NCBI GenBank assembly: GCA_937927685.1 | Contig: CALBSC010000102.1 | Span: 1-5,007 of the forward strand | From: an uncultured Burkholderiales bacterium | Lineage (GTDB): Bacteria; Pseudomonadota; Gammaproteobacteria; Burkholderiales; Burkholderiaceae_C | Length of the DNA: 5,007 nucleotides | Reading direction: 5' to 3' | Shown here: piece by piece, positions 1 to 5,007 of the stretch | How the letters are laid out: every line of letters starts with the position of its first letter | Numbering within the stretch: position 1 is the first letter of the stretch | Program-made: the position numbers and the translations under genes | The notes under the pieces: model-generated | Database searches by the model: none | The model's input: the letters and a program-made list of their open reading frames with translations, nothing else | What the model was told of the DNA's origin: nothing

Positions 1-510
1 GGCATCATCAAGCACGCCCGTGCCCTGAACGCCATCACCAACCCCACCACCAACAGCTACAAGCGACTGGTGCCCGGCTTTGAAGCCCCGGTGAAGCTGG
101 CCTACTCCAGCCGCAACCGCTCGGCCTCCATCCGCATTCCGCACGTGGCGTCTGACAAGGGTCGTCGTATCGAGGCCCGTTTCCCCGATCCCATGGCCAA
201 CCCCTACCTGTGCTTTGCCGCACTGATGATGGCGGGTCTGGACGGCATCGAGAACAAGATCCACCCGGGCGAAGCCGCCACCAAGGATCTGTACCACCTG
301 CCGCCCGAGGAAGACGCATTGGTGCCGACCGTGTGTCACAGCCTGGACCAGGCCCTCGAGTACCTCGACAAGGACCGTGCCTTCCTGACCAAGGGCGGCG
401 TGTTCACTGACAGCATGATCGATGCTTACATCGACCTCAAGATGACTGAAGTGACCCGTTTCCGTCAGGCCGTGCACCCGGTCGAGTACGACATGTACTA
501 CTCGCTCTGA
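1..510 (+). CDS. glnA: Glutamine synthetase type I, C-terminal part (5' end outside window)
   Basis: The product catalyses ATP-dependent condensation of glutamate and ammonia to glutamine in the cytoplasm, as a dodecamer. The reading frame is open from base 1 and gives 169 residues, so roughly the first 300 residues of a ~470-residue protein are missing. Visible GSI signatures are NPTTNSYKR (partial residues 14-22), SRNRSASIRIP (37-47), the RRIEARFPDP block (55-64) and the C-terminal GGVFTD...YYSL. The tyrosine in KDLYHLPPEE (codon 292-294) aligns with E. coli Tyr397, the adenylylation site, so control by a GlnE-type adenylyltransferase is expected by family knowledge. The sequence is collinear with the proteobacterial GlnA C terminus with no frameshift. 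A strong terminator follows about 30 bases after the stop, and ntrBC lies downstream, the classic nitrogen-regulation neighbourhood. Its promoter is not in the window. Confidence 0.97.
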   Translation, partial: GIIKHARALNAITNPTTNSYKRLVPGFEAPVKLAYSSRNRSASIRIPHVASDKGRRIEARFPDPMANPYLCFAALMMAGLDGIENKIHPGEAATKDLYHLPPEEDALVPTVCHSLDQALEYLDKDRAFLTKGGVFTDSMIDAYIDLKMTEVTRFRQAVHPVEYDMYYSL

Positions 511-542
511 TGCGCCAGGTCGAGTCGACTTGTCGACCACAG

Positions 543-571
543 AAGGGACGGCTGGGCCGTCCCTTTTTTTT
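543..571 (+). terminator. Intrinsic terminator of glnA
   Basis: A perfect 10-bp stem pairs bases 543-552 (AAGGGACGGC) with 556-565 (GCCGTCCCTT) around a 3-base TGG loop, and runs into eight T residues (564-571). It sits 32 bases after the glnA stop, so it should end most glnA transcription. It therefore separates glnA from the downstream genes unless there is read-through. The same hairpin on the minus strand has only a short A-tract equivalent and would not serve a minus-strand gene, since none ends here. Confidence 0.93.
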
Positions 572-592
572 GCCATGAACCTGCATGCTGTG

Positions 593-1117
593 ATGTGGAA
601 TCGTGTGACGCTCCTGATGGCCGTGGGTGCACTGGCTGCGGCATGTGCCCAGGCACAGCTGGCTGCGCCTGCCCAAGTCTGGCGCTGTGGCCAGTTGTTC
701 ACCAACCAGCCGCAACCCGGTCAGTCCTGTGAGCCCCTGACCTCGGTGTCCGCCACCGTGGTGGAAGGCACACGCGTCAACGCCGGCCCGGCGACCTCTT
801 CGGCCGGGGCCCGGGCGGGTACCCCGGGCGCAGCCGGGTCCTCCGCGACGCCCGCCGGTACCCCGGCGTCTGCCTCCGCACCCCTCGCGCCATCGCCGCA
901 ACAGGCACGCATGCTGCTTCAGGCAGAACTGCGCGAACAGGAGGAGCGGTGGCAACAGTTGCAGCGTCAGTGGAACCAGGGGCAACCCGCTGGAACGCTG
1001 CAGCAACCTGTGGGCTCTGCGGCTTACCTCGAGCGGGTCTCGTCGTTACGCGAGCAGCTCCACCGCACCGAAGCCGATCTGTCGGCACTGCGGCGTGAAC
1101 TGGCCCGACTGCCCTGA
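593..1117 (+). CDS. Small predicted exported protein, DUF4124-like N-terminus and C-terminal coiled coil, function unknown
   Basis: I do not recognise a specific function. From the ATG at 593 the protein has 174 residues. Residues 1-21 look like a Sec signal peptide: MWNR, a hydrophobic core LLMAVGALAAA, and a likely signal peptidase I site after AQA. The LAAAC stretch is only a poor lipobox. The mature start has WRCGQLFTNQP...C (Cys32 and Cys46), which resembles the short N-terminal motif of DUF4124 periplasmic proteins and could form a disulfide. Residues ~65-105 are a low-complexity Ala/Gly/Pro/Ser/Thr linker, and ~107-173 are Gln/Glu/Arg/Leu-rich helix likely to form a coiled coil. An ATG at 575 in the same frame (180 residues) is an alternative start, and neither start has a clear Shine-Dalgarno. 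A TTG at 530 is unlikely because the gene would then contain the glnA terminator. The stop lies 18 bases before ntrB, so the two are probably co-transcribed. Confidence 0.72.
   Translation: MWNRVTLLMAVGALAAACAQAQLAAPAQVWRCGQLFTNQPQPGQSCEPLTSVSATVVEGTRVNAGPATSSAGARAGTPGAAGSSATPAGTPASASAPLAPSPQQARMLLQAELREQEERWQQLQRQWNQGQPAGTLQQPVGSAAYLERVSSLREQLHRTEADLSALRRELARLP
818..866 (+). repeat. In-frame direct repeat in the low-complexity linker
   Basis: The 10-mer GGTACCCCGG occurs at 818-827 and again at 857-866. The spacing is 39 bases, exactly 13 codons, so both copies encode the same Gly-Thr-Pro core within AGTP. The surrounding region (about 780-900) is extremely GC-rich and encodes an Ala/Gly/Ser/Thr/Pro linker. 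This looks like local duplication or drift in a disordered linker rather than a functional DNA site. Confidence 0.6.
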
Positions 1118-1121
1118 GCCT

Positions 1122-1125
1122 GGAG
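1122..1125 (+). promoter_or_regulatory. Probable ribosome binding site of ntrB
   Basis: GGAG lies 10 bases before the ATG at 1136. The spacing is slightly long but acceptable. It is the only purine-rich Shine-Dalgarno candidate in the 18-base gap after the upstream gene and supports the 1136 start. Confidence 0.55.
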
Positions 1126-1135
1126 TCCCCGAGCC

Positions 1136-2206
1136 ATGAAACCACTCTCCAACACCCGTCGCAAGCAACTCCAGGCATTCAACCTGCTGGCCACCATCGT
1201 GTTGCTCACGCGGCCCGATGGTCAGGTGGTGTTTGCCAATGCGGCCGCCGAGGATGTCCTGGGCATGGGGCGGCGGGCCCTGGAGCAATCACGCTTGCAG
1301 GATCTCTTTATGGATCCCCAGGAAGCGGCGCACGCGCTGGCAGGTGCCCAGGGTGGTGCGTTTTCAGCGCTGCGCTACGACGCGCATCTGCTGCGCGTCG
1401 GTCAGGACCCCATTCCGGTGCACGTCATCGTGGCCCCCACCGATGCAGCCGACGAGGTGCTCATCGAGTTGCTCCCGCTGGAGCAGCAAAGCCGGCAAGA
1501 CCGCGAGGAGCGGCTGATCGATCAGGCGCAGGCCAACAAGGAGCTGATCCGCAATCTGGCCCATGAAATCAAAAACCCGCTGGGCGGTATCCGGGGTGCG
1601 GCGCAGTTGCTGCAAATGGAGATCGAGTCGCGCGATCTGACCGAATACACCCAGGTGATCGTGCGGGAAGCCGACCGGCTGCAAACCCTGGTGGACCGGC
1701 TGCTGGCGCCACACCGTCGGCCGCACGTGGTGGGGCCGGTCAACATCCATGAGGTGTGTGAGCGGGTGCGCTCGCTCATCGTGGCCGAATTCCCGCGAGG
1801 CTTGCAGGTCATCCGCGACTATGACATCTCACTGCCCGAGTTCCAGGGGGACAAGGAGCAGTTGATCCAGGCCTTGCTCAACATTGCGCACAACGCCGCC
1901 CAGGCGCTGAGCGAGCGCATTGCCCAGGAGGATGCCCGCATCACGCTGTGCACGCGCATTGCACGCCAGGTCACGATCGCCAAGCAGCGCCATCGACTGG
2001 CATTGGAATTGCATGTCATCGACAACGGTCCTGGAATTCCTGAAGAAATCAAGGACCGGCTGTTCAGTCCCCTGGTATCCGGCCGTGATGGTGGTTCGGG
2101 CTTGGGGTTGAACCTCGCACAAACCTTTGTGCAACAACACAAAGGGTTGATCGAGTGCGACAGCGAGCCGGGCCACACCGATTTCAAGATCATGATTCCG
2201 TTGTGA
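1136..2206 (+). CDS. glnL: Nitrogen regulation sensor histidine kinase/phosphatase NtrB (NRII)
   Basis: This cytoplasmic kinase autophosphorylates on histidine and passes phosphate to NtrC when nitrogen is limiting. When bound by PII it acts as an NtrC-P phosphatase. The 356 residues match the family's usual ~350. Residues ~10-120 form a PAS-type sensor (LLTRPDGQVVFANAAAEDVLG). The H-box NLAHEIKNPLGG carries the phosphoacceptor His143, equivalent to E. coli His139. The ATPase domain shows the N-box LNIAHNAAQAL (Asn249 and Asn253), the G1 box DNGPGIP (from Asp296) and the G2 box GRDGGSGLGL (316-325), and ends with the typical PGHTDFKIMIPL. There are no transmembrane segments, as expected for NtrB. 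All catalytic residues are present. The start is an ATG preceded by GGAG. ntrC follows after 36 bases, its cognate regulator, so an operon is inferred. The gene is also called ntrB. Confidence 0.96.
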   Translation: MKPLSNTRRKQLQAFNLLATIVLLTRPDGQVVFANAAAEDVLGMGRRALEQSRLQDLFMDPQEAAHALAGAQGGAFSALRYDAHLLRVGQDPIPVHVIVAPTDAADEVLIELLPLEQQSRQDREERLIDQAQANKELIRNLAHEIKNPLGGIRGAAQLLQMEIESRDLTEYTQVIVREADRLQTLVDRLLAPHRRPHVVGPVNIHEVCERVRSLIVAEFPRGLQVIRDYDISLPEFQGDKEQLIQALLNIAHNAAQALSERIAQEDARITLCTRIARQVTIAKQRHRLALELHVIDNGPGIPEEIKDRLFSPLVSGRDGGSGLGLNLAQTFVQQHKGLIECDSEPGHTDFKIMIPL

Positions 2207-2242
2207 CCCTGTGTGTTGACATGACGTAACCGAGTGGCTGCT

Positions 2243-3814
2243 ATGAAACCGATCTGGATAGTGGATGACGACCAGTCCATCCGCTTCGTGCTGGAAAAGG
2301 CGTTGATGCGCGAGGGCCTGCCCACGCGCAGTTTCACCAGCCCGCGCGAAGTGCTGCAGGCACTGGAACATCCGGGCGACGAACCCGGCCCGCAGGTGCT
2401 GGTCAGCGACATCCGCATGCCCGGCGGTTCGGGGCTGGATTTGCTCGGCAAGGTCAAGGAGCGCCTGCCGGCACTGCCCGTGATCATCATGACCGCGTTC
2501 TCGGATCTGGACAGCGCGGTCTCGGCCTTCCAGACCGGAGCCTTCGAATACCTGCCCAAGCCTTTTGACCTGCCCAAGGCCATTGAACTCATTCGCCGTG
2601 CGGTGGACGAAAGCCAGCGCGAGGAAGTGAGCGCCGTGGCGCTGGAAGAAACGCCCGAGATGCTGGGTCAGGCACCGGCCATGCAGGATGTTTTCCGTGC
2701 CATTGGTCGCCTGAGTCAAAGCCATGTGACGGTGATGATCACCGGTGAATCCGGCAGCGGCAAGGAACTGGTGGCGCGCGCGCTGCACAAACATTCGCCA
2801 CGCGCGAGCGGGCCGTTTGTGGCGATCAACACGGCGGCGATCCCGAAGGATTTGCTCGAGAGCGAACTCTTTGGCCATGAGCGCGGCGCGTTCACCGGGG
2901 CCCAGGCCATGCGACGTGGTCGCTTCGAGCAGGCTGAAGGCGGCACGCTGTTTCTGGATGAAATTGGCGACATGCCGTTTGACCTGCAAACCCGATTGCT
3001 TCGGGTGCTGAGCGATGGCAACTACTACCGCGTGGGTGGACACAGTGCCATCAAGGCCAATGTGCGTGTCATCGCGGCCACCCACCAGGACCTGGAGCAA
3101 CGGGTGCGCGAAGGCGGGTTTCGTGAAGACCTGTTCCATCGCTTGAATGTCATTCGCCTGCGACTGCCCGCGCTGCGTGAGCGGCGCGAGGATGTGCCCA
3201 TGCTCACCCGGCACTTCCTGCAGCGCTCGGCGCAACAACTCGGCGTCGAGACCAAGCGCATCAGCGATGCGGCCATGGCACTTCTGATGCAGTTTCATTT
3301 CCCGGGCAACGTCCGCCAACTCGAGAACGTGTGCCACTGGCTGACCGTGATGGCGCCGGCGCAAGTGATCGAGCCCAAGGACCTGCCTCCCGAAGTGGCC
3401 ATGGGTGCACAAGCCAAAAGCGACACGGCCGTTGGGCACACCGTGAACGACGGTGGCAGCGTGGGTGTTTCCCCGGATGCGATCGAAACGGGTGGCGCGG
3501 TCCTGGCTTTTCCGGGTGGCGACAACCGGGCTGCCGTGCCCGCCGCCGCTGTCCCCGCCATCGGGGAGGGCGTGACGCCTGTGGTGCTCAACATGCCGGG
3601 GGCTGATTGGGAAAATGGTCTCGAAGCCGAAGCCATGGCCTTGCTGGCATCGGGACGCACCGATGTGTGGGATGTGCTGAGCCGCCGGTTTGAGGGACGA
3701 CTCATCGCCACGGCGCTGGTCAACACGCGGGGCCGGCGCATCGAGGCGGCGCACAAGCTGGGCATCGGCCGAAACACCATCACCCGCAAGATTCAGGAAC
3801 TGGGTCTCGACTGA
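2243..3814 (+). CDS. glnG: Nitrogen regulation response regulator NtrC (NRI), sigma-54-dependent activator
   Basis: Phosphorylated NtrC binds enhancer sites and uses ATP hydrolysis to open sigma-54 RNA polymerase promoters of nitrogen-assimilation genes. From the ATG at 2243 it has 523 residues. The receiver domain (1-~120) has the acidic cluster DDDQ, phosphoacceptor Asp56 in SDIRMPG, Thr84 and Lys106. The AAA+ domain (~145-380) has Walker A GESGSGKE (168-175), the sigma-54 contact loop GAFTGA (215-220), Walker B LFLDE (Asp239, Glu240) and the sensor II segment FPGNVRQLEN around Arg358. The C-terminal Fis-type helix-turn-helix (~494-523) has the typical AAHKLGIGRNTITRKIQELG. It is about 54 residues longer than E. 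coli NtrC (469); the excess lies in a Gly/Ala/Val/Pro-rich linker at 386-453. An in-frame GTG at 2234 would add three residues, but ATG gives the family-typical MKPIWIVDDDQ start with GAG at 2232-2234 as a weak ribosome site. Also called ntrC. Confidence 0.96.
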   Translation: MKPIWIVDDDQSIRFVLEKALMREGLPTRSFTSPREVLQALEHPGDEPGPQVLVSDIRMPGGSGLDLLGKVKERLPALPVIIMTAFSDLDSAVSAFQTGAFEYLPKPFDLPKAIELIRRAVDESQREEVSAVALEETPEMLGQAPAMQDVFRAIGRLSQSHVTVMITGESGSGKELVARALHKHSPRASGPFVAINTAAIPKDLLESELFGHERGAFTGAQAMRRGRFEQAEGGTLFLDEIGDMPFDLQTRLLRVLSDGNYYRVGGHSAIKANVRVIAATHQDLEQRVREGGFREDLFHRLNVIRLRLPALRERREDVPMLTRHFLQRSAQQLGVETKRISDAAMALLMQFHFPGNVRQLENVCHWLTVMAPAQVIEPKDLPPEVAMGAQAKSDTAVGHTVNDGGSVGVSPDAIETGGAVLAFPGGDNRAAVPAAAVPAIGEGVTPVVLNMPGADWENGLEAEAMALLASGRTDVWDVLSRRFEGRLIATALVNTRGRRIEAAHKLGIGRNTITRKIQELGLD

Positions 3815-3816
3815 GA

Positions 3817-3830
3817 CGGGCGACTGCCCG
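3817..3830. repeat. Short GC hairpin just after the ntrC stop
   Basis: CGGGC (3817-3821) pairs with GCCCG (3826-3830) around a GACT loop. It starts 3 bases after the ntrC stop. No T-run follows on either strand, so it is at most a weak terminator or an RNA 3'-end stabiliser. Confidence 0.35.
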
Positions 3831-3851
3831 CGCCGCGAGAGCGGTACGAGC

Positions 3852-3869
3852 CGTCACCCCAAGGTGACG
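3852..3869. repeat. 7-bp inverted repeat in the convergent ntrC/xth junction
   Basis: CGTCACC (3852-3858) and GGTGACG (3863-3869) form a perfect 7-bp stem with a 4-base loop. It overlaps the last codons and stop of xth on the minus strand and lies about 38 bases past the ntrC stop. In a convergent junction this could help end transcription in either direction, but neither side carries a T-tract, so a canonical intrinsic terminator is not supported. Confidence 0.4.
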
Positions 3870-4636
3870 ATCACAGGCGCATGGTCGCTTGGCCGTTCGT
3901 TCTTGCGGGGTGCTTTGTCAATGGTGCACGACTGCACCTGCGCCTTGAGCGCGTCGCTGACCAGGATGTGGTCGATGCGCAAGCCGCGGTTGCGACGGAA
4001 GGCAAACTCGCGGTAGTCCCACCACGAGTAGGTTTTCTCGGGCTGTTCAAACAGGCGGTAGGCATCGTGCAGGCCCAAGCCGATCAGTTGATGGAAATGG
4101 GCACGTTCCTCATCCGTGCAGTGGATGGTGCCAGCCAGGGCCACAGGATCCCACACATCGCGGTCATCCACCGTGATGTTGAAGTCGCCCATCAGCACCA
4201 GACGTTCGTGTTGCGTCAATTCCGCGCGAATCCAGGCCTGCAAGGCCTCGAGCCATCGCATCTTGTAGACAAACTTGTCGCTGTCCGGTGCCTGCCCGTT
4301 CGGGAAGTAGGCGCCAATCACGCGCACCCCCTCCACCGTGGCGCAAATCACACGCGCCATGTCGTCGTCAAACCCGGGAATATTGCGCACCACATCGGTG
4401 GCCGGTGTGCGTGACAGCAAGGCCACGCCGTTGTAGGTTTTCTGCCCGAACCACTCGGCGTGGTAGCCCGCGTCGGTGAAGGCCTGGTGCGGAAACTTGT
4501 CGTCAGTGGTTTTGGTTTCCTGCAGTACCAGCACATCCGGTGCGCTGGTCAGGGCTTCGGTGGGGTGTTGCAACCACGCCAGCACCTGGGGCAGGCGCAC
4601 CGTGAGGGAGTTGACGTTCCAGGTGGCGAGTTTCAT
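3854..4636 (-). CDS. xth: Exodeoxyribonuclease III (AP endonuclease, ExoIII/Xth family)
   Basis: The enzyme cuts DNA at abasic sites and degrades 3' ends of duplex DNA in base-excision repair. From the ATG at 4636 it has 260 residues, close to the 268 of E. coli ExoIII. Metal- and catalysis-related residues of the exonuclease-endonuclease-phosphatase fold are all visible: Asn7 in TWNVNS, Glu40 in LQETK, Tyr110 in GAYFPNGQ, Asp151 and Asn153 in GDFNI, Asp222 in RIDHIL, and the Asp251-His252 pair in PSDHAP. A TTG codon directly before the ATG would add one residue but is unlikely to be the start, since MKLATWNVNS is the family-typical beginning. It lies 3 bases after the DUF4337-like gene on the same strand, so co-transcription, and perhaps translational coupling, is inferred. 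The gene converges on ntrC. No clear ribosome binding site is visible in front of it. Confidence 0.95.
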   Translation of the reverse strand: MKLATWNVNSLTVRLPQVLAWLQHPTEALTSAPDVLVLQETKTTDDKFPHQAFTDAGYHAEWFGQKTYNGVALLSRTPATDVVRNIPGFDDDMARVICATVEGVRVIGAYFPNGQAPDSDKFVYKMRWLEALQAWIRAELTQHERLVLMGDFNITVDDRDVWDPVALAGTIHCTDEERAHFHQLIGLGLHDAYRLFEQPEKTYSWWDYREFAFRRNRGLRIDHILVSDALKAQVQSCTIDKAPRKNERPSDHAPVIVTLG

Positions 4637-4639
4637 CAA

Positions 4640-5007
4640 TCAGATGTGCATCACGGCCAGGCCACCCACGGTCACGCCGATTGCACCCATCACATACATG
4701 GCCTTCTTCAACCAGTCCTTGCGGGTCAACAGTGCAATGGCCGCCAGGGCGATGGAGACTTGCAAGGCTGTCGTGGCCTGGGCCCAGCGGTGGTGCTGGT
4801 GCATCTCGGCGTCGGAGCGCTCATCCCAGGACTTGGCTTCGGCTTCAAGCTTCTCGGCGTCTTTCTTGATGTCGCCCTTTTCGGATTTGTAGCGCTTGAT
4901 CTCGCCCTCGTAGAACTCTTTCTTGGAGGCAGGTGCCAGCTCCAGCGCCAGCTCGCTCAGGTTTTGCTTGCTGCTTTTGGCCTGGTAGTAGTTCCACTGG
5001 TTGGAGG
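4640..5007 (-). CDS. DUF4337-like membrane protein, C-terminal part (5' end outside window)
   Basis: The frame is open on the minus strand from the right edge to a TGA at 4642-4640, giving 121 residues without a start codon. It begins SNQWNYYQAKSSKQN, followed by a highly charged Lys/Glu/Asp-rich helical stretch (about partial residues 15-65, e.g. KKEFYEGEIKRYKSEKGD), then two hydrophobic segments: ATTALQVSIALAAIALLT and, after the basic turn RKDWLKK, AMYVMGAIGVTVGGLAV. The NQW-YYQAK block, the charged middle and the paired C-terminal membrane helices are what I recall of DUF4337 proteins, which usually have about 180-190 residues and a further N-terminal membrane helix. If so, about 60-70 residues are missing. 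The molecular function of this family is unknown to me. The stop lies 3 bases before the xth start, suggesting a shared transcript. Confidence 0.8.
   Translation of the reverse strand, partial: SNQWNYYQAKSSKQNLSELALELAPASKKEFYEGEIKRYKSEKGDIKKDAEKLEAEAKSWDERSDAEMHQHHRWAQATTALQVSIALAAIALLTRKDWLKKAMYVMGAIGVTVGGLAVMHI

Noticed and set aside
437..1006. Minus-strand open frame across the glnA end and the small exported-protein gene
   Set aside because: It runs through the intrinsic terminator and opposite coding sequence, and its Gly/Arg-rich translation is typical of an antisense shadow.
2221..2229. Mini-ORF ATG-ACG-TAA just upstream of ntrC, a possible regulatory upstream ORF
   Set aside because: It has only two codons, no ribosome site and no attenuator structure, so it is expected by chance.
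2216..2244. Perfect TTGACA (2216-2221) with TGCTAT 17 bases downstream, resembling a sigma-70 promoter before ntrC
   Set aside because: The -10 match is only 3 of 6, and transcription would begin after the ntrC ATG at 2243, so it cannot drive the gene from its supported start.
2670..2685. AGGCACCGGCCATGCA inside ntrC, with the GG-N10-GC spacing of a sigma-54 promoter
   Set aside because: Two conserved T positions mismatch (first T and the first T of TTGC), and there is no gene start downstream that it could serve.
1829..3754. Very long open frame on the minus strand (641 codons) opposite ntrB and ntrC
   Set aside because: It crosses two genes with intact catalytic motifs, its translation is His/Arg/Gln-rich without recognisable domains, and such antisense frames are common in GC-rich DNA with strong third-position bias.
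3881..4414. Plus-strand open frame of 177 codons opposite xth
   Set aside because: The minus strand encodes complete exonuclease III with all active-site residues, so this is its shadow.
4476..4892. Plus-strand open frame of 138 codons across the xth start and the DUF4337-like gene
   Set aside because: The minus-strand frames there show family motifs, membrane helices and a natural gene junction; the plus frame shows no recognisable domain.
1..5007. Search for mobile elements, CRISPR repeats, tRNA/rRNA, phage or defence genes
   Set aside because: None is visible: no transposase, no spaced repeat array, no inverted terminal repeats and no anomalous base composition. The window is fully occupied by core genes.

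Overview
The window is a high-GC, tightly packed piece of bacterial core chromosome. Gene order and protein character suggest a betaproteobacterium, most likely Burkholderiales and perhaps Comamonadaceae. This is judged from recalled family resemblance, not from a search. The layout, left to right, is: the 3' part of glnA (+), a strong intrinsic terminator, a small predicted exported protein (+), ntrB/glnL (+), ntrC/glnG (+), a short convergent gap, xth (-), and the 3' part of a DUF4337-type membrane protein gene (-) that runs off the right edge.

Region 1-2242 and ntrC form a nitrogen-assimilation locus. GlnA makes glutamine from glutamate and ammonia, and its adenylylation tyrosine is present. 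NtrB is the PII-responsive histidine kinase/phosphatase, and NtrC is the sigma-54-dependent response regulator that it phosphorylates. All catalytic motifs of NtrB and NtrC are intact, so both should work. An 8-T intrinsic terminator separates glnA from the downstream genes. The small secreted coiled-coil protein between glnA and ntrB is the least understood gene here.

Region 3854-5007 on the minus strand is a separate, convergent unit. A DUF4337-like membrane protein gene is followed after 3 bases by xth, which encodes exonuclease III, a base-excision-repair AP endonuclease. The two are probably co-transcribed. The convergent gap of 39 bases holds two small hairpins but no T-tract terminator.

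I see no mobile element, CRISPR array, tRNA, rRNA, phage or defence system. There is no intergenic stretch longer than about 85 bases. This looks like ordinary housekeeping DNA. The points worth a second look are the unexplained exported protein and its start beside the terminator, an internal sigma-54-like promoter match in ntrB, and a long low-complexity linker in NtrC.
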